Source of the DNA: Alopecurus myosuroides
Taxonomy: Eukaryota; Streptophyta; Magnoliopsida; Poales; Poaceae
DNA length: 64,000 nt
Assembly: GCA_028641055.1 (NCBI GenBank)
Contig: CM054060.1
Coordinates: forward strand, 61,471,371 to 61,535,370
Reading direction: 5' to 3'
The translations under genes were made by a program, and so were the position numbers. Shown here in pieces: positions 58,401-64,000 of this stretch. The notes under the pieces are model-generated. The model made no database searches. It was given only the letters and a program-made list of their open reading frames with translations, and had not been told where the DNA came from. Positions within the stretch are counted from its first letter, which is position 1; each line of letters begins with the position of its first letter.

Positions 58401-58681
58401 AGGAACAAAAGAGGTGGACGGCGCCGCAGTTCCGGCCACGGGAGGTAGATCCCCGCGGGCCGAGATGTTGGAGGTTTTTCCGGCGTGGTCGCCTCCGCAC
58501 GGACCGGCGAGTCGAGTTGCGGGTCGACGTCGTTGATGATGGAGTCTATGTCCACGACGGCGTTCTCCGCGTCCGAGGTGCGGGGGGAGTCTCCGCGTCC
58601 ATTTGCAGGCGGCGCAACCGTGAAGATGAGCCTCCGATGGTTTTTTTCGGGGAAGGCTACGAGCTTGTTCTGTGCGCTCAC
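55440..58681 (-). pseudogene. Antisense spliced gene of the outer Gypsy element, decayed
   Basis: Homologue of the antisense gene in the inner element, at the same place between integrase and 3' LTR. The best part (about 58200-57433) has LYLAGFQTLFDACLGIEPRL, FFYHADVPFPGKQTG and WLERRIQPLDHRGTR, parallel to the inner FIVFCECFLGIRP and FLKRRIQPLQLR. Exon ends are still visible: donor at 57432, exon 57331-57201, exon 57104-56834, a coiled-coil exon around 56243-55989, and a last exon (about 55900-55445) with RMALGLMRMHYTTAKSW and an acidic end. The presumed start codon is GTG at 58681 (ATG lost?), the N-terminal part is frameshifted around 58440-58310, and a TAG lies just upstream of RYDAGETEP near 58213. 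A stop and a shift also hit the last exon. Confidence 0.7.
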
Positions 58682-58763
58682 TCGCTCGGGCTCTGGCTCT
58701 GGCTATGGCTGGGGGCTTGAGGAAGAAGATGGTGCAGAAGAGTTACCGAAGGCCCCAAGGCGG

Positions 58764-58770
58764 CTATTTA
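58764..58770 (-). promoter_or_regulatory. TATA-like box of the outer antisense gene
   Basis: The minus strand reads CTCTAAATAGCC here, about 85 bp before the presumed start at 58681. Distance and setting match the inner antisense gene, which supports a shared promoter design. Confidence 0.45.
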
Positions 58771-58781
58771 GAGCCGGGCGC

Positions 58782-59158
58782 GCTGAGATTGGTTCTAACG
58801 ACTATTTTAGTCGTTGGATGATCAACACGTGTCACGCCCGTAACTTCCGGGAAATGAGGGGGCGAGGTGATAATGGCTATCTCCTCGTTTCCTGCGAGAA
58901 TCTGTGAGAGGGTACGTTTAGGGGTTTTGACTGAACCCAAACGTCCGTGATGTCAGCACAATTTCATCGTTGACGTCATGAAGTTCCTTCTCCACGAAGG
59001 CTCGTGGAGGAAAAAGGCGGATTTTGGTGAAATCCGAGTTATGTGTTATGAATTTTTTGGGAAAAGAAGAATCGAGACAAAGCGCCAACATTTCTCGGAA
59101 AAGAATGCAAACTGACGAAAGGTGGCAGAATGAAGTCTCAATCCTTCTTGGGGGCTAC
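58782..59158. other. Outer Gypsy 3' region and polypurine tract
   Basis: No gene seen. It ends in CTTGGGGGCTAC just before the LTR start at 59159, the counterpart of the inner element's CTCGGGGGCTAC. Confidence 0.6.
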
Positions 59159-59688
59159 TGTCGGATATATACCAATTAGGGGTATATCCGGCATGGGTCT
59201 AAAGAGCCGGATAACCGGGTGTCCTGTTGGTAGTGGATCACAGTCCATTGGGCGGACCAGTAAGCTGATGCGCAGGAAGCCAGATTCTAGAAGAACCCGG
59301 ACCACGGCCCAAAGTGGTGCGGCTTGGAGAAGAAGTCAGATTCCTTACTTTGCAAGTTAGATACTTTCCGTAGTCTTCTAGGTTTCCTTTCTGTAAGCCC
59401 TAACCCGGCTATCTATATAAAGCCGGATGGGAGAGAAGAAAGACAACATACAATTAGCTAGAAGCCAACTCGCCGAGTTAGCGAAATCCTACTCACATTG
59501 TACTTTGTATACTTCAGGCTTCATCCCTGATTTAGTGAGATTGCAGGAGTAGGAACGCCGCCTAGTTGCGTCGTTCCGAACCTAGGTAAATATGGTGTTC
59601 TCGGATGTCATATTACCACGTCCCCCCACGTCTCTACCAGTAGTCTCATAGCACCCCCGTCTATGAACTCTACTACGATGTCTCGACA
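59159..59688 (+). repeat. Outer Gypsy 3' LTR (530 bp)
   Basis: Same ends as the 5' LTR. The ATG used for gag in the 5' LTR is ATA here. It is followed by the duplication ATCGT. Confidence 0.9.
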
Positions 59689-59793
59689 ATCGTAGATCCT
59701 CACAACTAGTCCTAGTTGCAAGGATGTCGCTAAGTTTCCATCGTCAAGGATAACACTTGTAATCCATCTTATGGCATGCACATGTATGCTCAT
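59689..59793. other. Short flank between outer Gypsy and long LTR copy
   Basis: With 34567-34603 this is the pre-insertion sequence around the outer Gypsy element. I do not recognise it and see no gene. Confidence 0.4.
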
Positions 59794-62700
59794 TGTGACG
59801 CCCCGGGATCGGGCACTATGCAAATTTCAGCATTCCCGCCAAAATCCACATAATAACCGATTCCAGGTTGCCACTTGTGATAACATTACAACAGTTCACG
59901 AATAATCCACAACAACAACAGAAAAGGTATATACAAGATGACTCAAACGAGCCAAGGATACAACTGATACAATACAAAGATCCAAATAACATCGGAAGAA
60001 ACAACATAGCGTCCGACTACGGACAAGATACAAATTGGACTAAGAGTCCTGAAGTTAACCGAGAGCGTCCAATCCCTGCCCAGGCCAAGCCGGAGGGATT
60101 CCCAAGCTAACGTCGTCAGACTTCAAACCTGTTGACTGCAATGTTGAATATGCAGCCACGAAAAAAATTCGTGGGTCAGTACGGTTAAGTACTGGCAAGT
60201 GGATAAACCATACTCACAAGATACCGGTGTAGCCAGTCATCACAAGATACAAATACTTTGGGTTCAACGGGAAGGCAAGGATTATTGCAAATAAGCGGCA
60301 GCGGGCTGCACCAACCAACTACAGAGACTCACTACAACAACCGGCTAAAAGAGGGGGGGATAAGATAGCGTATTGGAACCAACTACAACTACTCATCAAA
60401 CAATACCCATCCAATGTCACCCCCTACTAAGGAAGCAACCCAAGGATAACTCACACTGTTGGATTAATGATGTTCAACTTATGGTGTCAATAAGACTATT
60501 ACTAGTCAAGTTATCATTAGTTAGGTGTAAGTTGTTCTGAGTACTTGTTAGCCAGTACTTTCACCAAGTTAACCATAACCGCGGAAAACACGGCTTCTCG
60601 AGAAGATTTACCCTGCAGGGGTGCACCAATTTGGCCGTACACGTAAGAATAACCCGCCAGACGGGGATCAAACCCACCAAGCGAGGTACTCAACACAACC
60701 CAACTCTTCTTCGCATCAAGCCCAAAGAACCCCGTGCAATTGAGCGCACGGCTAATCAAGCCCCGCGAAGAAAAGGGGACCCTCATAGCACTCTAAGAAC
60801 GTGTCTCCCTAAATGCCGACTACAAAAGTTCCACCCTGGCCTGGGTTCGCAAAATCATGCATGCGGCAAATGGAAAACCCGAACTAATTGAGGCGATTTG
60901 GACGAGATGCGAATCGAATCAAATTGAGGGGGGGCGCCCATACTCGCTTCCCACATGCGGTTAGTGCGCTCATCATGGATCAGTAGACAAGACCCTTTTC
61001 CTAATTAGGGTCGACACCAGCAGGCTTCAAAACCACGCCGGGCCTCCTGCCGATGCCTTATCATCAAATTATTATTACCCAAAACATTAACATGTTGTTG
61101 ATTAAATTGAAACCCAACTATCAAACTGAACAGATGATAAGACGGACAACAAGACTTGAGCGCAAACAACACTAAGCATGCAACTACGACACGAGGGCCA
61201 ACAGGTTAAACAAACAACAGTTAATAGGAAGTGGAAGGAAGGCTATATCATGGCTGCAAGGTAACATATAATAGGATCGAGACACAAGCATCGAATCAAC
61301 AAGCTAGAATAAGAACAACGGAAAGAATCGGTAACAAGTGATGAAAGGCAGCCATTTGGCAGCAAGTGAGTATACTTGCCAGGAATCCAGCAAGTAGAGG
61401 TACATCCGAAGAACTTGTCGTTGCTCACATCATCTCAACGTCCTATCCGGGAAGAAGCAACGAACCTCGAACAAACACCGGATGCAACAATTACTTCTAC
61501 GGCAAAAGATCCAGCATGATCCTATTTTATATGTATGGCATGGCAAGATGCAACAGGGGAAACAACTTAAGCAATTTAATCGGAACCGGAGTCCGGAGAA
61601 ATAGGAATTGGTTCAAGTTGTTTATCCACACAACAATTTAAATGTTGTTTAGCATGGAAAACAGTAAATAGGTGAGTTAAGCAATATTAAATGGAATAGG
61701 GCAACAATTGAATTAAATACCCCAACACATTCCATATTTATCTATTAGGTGAACATACATAACACCACTACAAATGCAACATGCAGGGTGCAAACATGAA
61801 CATGGATGGCATGAACAGATTAAGTGCATTTTTCTGGTATGAAAACATATTTTATTTGTTGGATTTGGAATTAAAATGAGCAAGTTATCAAATTAGCAAT
61901 TTTAATGCATTAATTAAGAAATAGTTGTTTTCAGCAATTTAAATTATTCAAAACAGAAAACAAAGTTGATATTTGCAAAGTTTAGAGAATTTTGATTCGA
62001 AAACATATTTTATTTTTCAAATTTGGAGTTAAAATGAATTAGTTATGATTTATGCAATTAAATCAATTTAAATTGAGTCGGAAGCCCAACATTTAATTTA
62101 GGAGGTTCACGTTATTTATCTACCCATCAAGATTAAATGTTGTTTAACATGGGGGGCAATAATATAGATGAGCTACACAATTTAAATGGAACCGGGACAA
62201 TATTTAATTATCCCAACTCATTCCATATTAATTGTTAGGTGATAGCTAATTACCCACAACCCAAAAGATGCAATGCAACATGATGATATGATATTTATAA
62301 AATAGATTGCATGTTGTAGAAAATAGGGCATATAGGTATAGGGGATTTAGGGTTTGGGTTCGCACGTTGGAAAGAGGACCGCCGGGGTCAACTCCGGAAA
62401 CTTCGGGACGGGGAGGAAGTAGGCGTCCGTAGAGGAAGTAGTCGACGTCGAGGAAGTAGGGGAAGTAGTCGTTCTCAAACCACACGATCATCGTCGTCGA
62501 AGTAGTCGTTCAACGTCCGGAGTCGATGTAGTCGTAGTAGTCGTGGGCGAGCCGCTACCGCATCGCCTTCAGGGTCGGAGGTGATCGTGCCGCATCTCCG
62601 GTCGATGAGAATTCATGGACACGCACGAAGGCGGCCAACGCAAAGCGGACATGGCGAAGATCTTGGCGCATAGGGGTGCACGGTCATCGACGTTCGAAGC

Positions 62701-63286
62701 GGTGGTGTCGAGGCACCTGTTTGGGTCACGGACTCCATGGTTCGAGTGGTCTTCAAGGTGTCATGCCCCTTGCGCACATTGTATCGAACACGTGGCGGGC
62801 GAACACCATCGAAGGAGAGGCCGGAGGCGCACGGGGCTGCCGTAGGCCACAATCGACGCACGGTAGGAACGGAGGTGGACAGCGGCCCTAGGGCTGCCGG
62901 CCCGTGGCTGCGGCCACCGAAGATGCACGGGGGGATGGTGAGGATGGCGACGCGCGGGGCTGCGGCCGCGGGAGGAGGCGCCGGTGGCGGGGCGAGTTCG
63001 GAGGAGGTGGACGGGGCGCCACGGCCGTCTGTGGCTGCGGGCTCGGCGCCGTGGGGCGGACAGAGGAGGGCACCTACCGGCGGGCGGCCGGAGCCAGGGG
63101 GAAGGGAGGCGGAGGGGAGAGCTCGGAGGGAGGCGGCCGGCTGCAGAAGAGGGCGTCGGGAAGGGCTCGGGCGGCCAGGCAGTCGCCGGCGGGTGCTGCT
63201 GGAGGCGGAGGACGAGGGGAGAGGGGAGGGGCTCAAGGGAGGCGGCGCTATGGCTAGTAGGAGGCGACGGGAGGCGGCGGCCATCG
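59794..63286 (-). mobile_element. Third copy of the long LTR (Sukkula/LARD-like), 3' part
   Basis: It begins TGTGACGCCCCGGGATCGG, the inverse of the end of the copy at 27348-31822, and stays closely similar in inverse orientation for about 1.8 kb. An AT-rich zone (61600-62330) and a CpG-rich zone (62340-63286) follow, in the same order. The last about 980 bp, up to the TGTAACACC start, are missing because another LTR begins at 63287. The open frames in the CpG-rich part are compositional and differ between copies. Confidence 0.8.
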
Positions 63287-64000
63287 TGTGAAAGTGCATT
63301 TCGTTTTCCCAGTGTTTTGTGTGTTAGTTAACAATACTAAGTACATTATTTATCGAGGTGTTTAGTGTGCAGGTGTTATACTTAACATCGGCATCGAGCA
63401 CTGAAAAGTCGGTGAAGTTTGGCCTGAGGTTTTTGGGACAGAACTCAACCGGATTATTCGGACCGGATTATTCATCCTGGACCGGATATTCCGGTTGCTG
63501 AGAAAGGAGCTCAAAAATGGCTAAGGACTGAGGATTTTGCATACTGGAATCAACCGGATTATTCGGACCGGATATTTCATCCTGGACCGGATATTCCGGT
63601 TACTGCGAAAAATTGCTAAGGACTGAAGTTTTGAGCTACTGGAGTCAACCGGATTATTTGGACCGGATTATTCATCCCGGACCGGATATTCCGGTTGCTG
63701 CGAAAAACTGCTAAGGACTGGAAGTTTTGAGCTACTGGAGTCAACCGGATTATTTGTACCGGATATTTCATATATACCGGATATTCCGGTTGCAGTTGAG
63801 GAAGTGGAAAAATGGCTAAGGACTAGAAGATTTGCGTACTGGCATCTACCGGATTATTTGTACCGGATTATTTCAAATCAACCGGATAATCCGGTCAGCC
63901 ACTGCAGTTCTGCGTGGAGCAAACTAACCGGATATTCCGGTCCAAACTTGAACCGGATATTCCGGTACCTTTTTTCCTGCACAACGACTAGTTGTGAGGA
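63287..64000 (+). mobile_element. Start of an LTR (SIRE-like Copia?), cut by window edge
   Basis: It begins TGTGAAAGTGCATTTCG directly in the CpG-rich part of the long LTR, without a polypurine tract before it. This suggests a 5' LTR of an element extending past the window. TGAAAGTGCA mirrors the TGCACTTTCA end of the LTR at 12806-14119. Family assignment rests on that and on the palindrome-rich build shared with the other SIRE-type LTRs. Confidence 0.5.
63440..63970. repeat. Tandem repeat (95-105 bp) with ACCGGATATTCCGGT palindromes
   Basis: About four units share tcaaccggattatt, then accggat.tttcat, then ACCGGATATTCCGGT, then a spacer with ctaaggactg. Palindrome copies start at 63481, 63586, 63681, 63776, 63879 (with AAT in the centre), 63926 and 63952. 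Confidence 0.85.

Larger units (their letters stand above)
34604..59688 (+). mobile_element. Outer Tat-lineage Gypsy retrotransposon, split by the inner element
   Basis: LTRs at 34604-35139 and 59159-59688 share start TGTCGGATATATACC and end TCTCGACA. The target duplication is ATCGT (34599-34603 and 59689-59693). Without the 12.8-kb inner element it is about 12.2 kb long. The order is LTR, primer site, long gag leader, gag, protease, RT, RNase H twice, integrase, non-coding region with an antisense gene, polypurine tract, LTR. Many stops and shifts make it non-autonomous now, and its LTRs differ more than those of the inner element, fitting an older insertion. Confidence 0.9.

Noticed and set aside
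62737..63331. Overlapping Gly/Arg/Ala-rich ORFs on both strands
   Set aside because: GC-driven open frames in the CpG-rich zone of the third long LTR copy; all frames are open, which argues against coding.
63440..63970. CRISPR-like array
   Set aside because: Spacers are themselves repeated, the units are LTR-internal tandem repeats, and the genome is a plant's.

Overview
The window is nuclear DNA of a grass, most likely subfamily Pooideae (Triticeae or Poeae). The evidence is a GC-rich cereal nitrate reductase gene with plant introns, surrounded by nested LTR retrotransposons of types typical of large Pooideae genomes: a BARE/Angela-like Copia LTR, SIRE/Maximus-like Copia elements, long LTRs resembling the Sukkula/LARD type, and Tat-lineage Gypsy elements with a second RNase H domain. 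I cannot name the species.

Layout. 1-1443: edge of a long LTR, minus strand. 1444-2700: unassigned sequence and the upstream region of the only host gene. 2847-5790: nitrate reductase (three exons), with one base apparently missing in exon 1. 6170-10350: decayed LINE on the minus strand, carrying a 1038-bp TIR element (7171-8208) flanked by a 5-bp duplication. 10540-19310: pieces of SIRE-type Copia (accessory ORF plus 3' LTR, then pol), broken by a Gypsy LTR fragment and a 477-bp solo LTR. 19430-22814: minus-strand Angela-like Copia. 22815-32773: internally deleted minus-strand Gypsy whose LTRs hold a hAT element (23591-24581, 8-bp duplication) and a 4475-bp solo long LTR (27348-31822, duplication AATGT). 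32774-34566: 3' end of another SIRE-type element. 34604-59688: a Tat-type Gypsy element (duplication ATCGT), split by a second, younger Tat-type Gypsy at 35890-48726 (duplication AATTG, two 493-bp LTRs). 59794-63286: third long-LTR copy, broken by a Copia-like LTR (63287-64000) that holds a palindrome-rich tandem repeat.

Most notable. Both Tat elements carry, between pol and the 3' LTR and on the opposite strand, a multi-exon gene of their own. In the inner element it can be followed through six exons with canonical splice sites and no stop for 784 codons, with a TATA box about 105 bp upstream of the ATG. Two further exons are possible, the last with one in-frame stop. The outer copy has the same design but is decayed. 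The sense gag-pol of the inner element has several stops. Both elements also share a UAG at the same point between protease and reverse transcriptase, and in both the gag frame opens inside the 5' LTR and reads through the primer-binding site.

How the parts relate. Apart from nitrate reductase, nothing here looks like a host pathway. The TE genes are mostly broken; the inner antisense gene is the best-preserved non-host reading frame.
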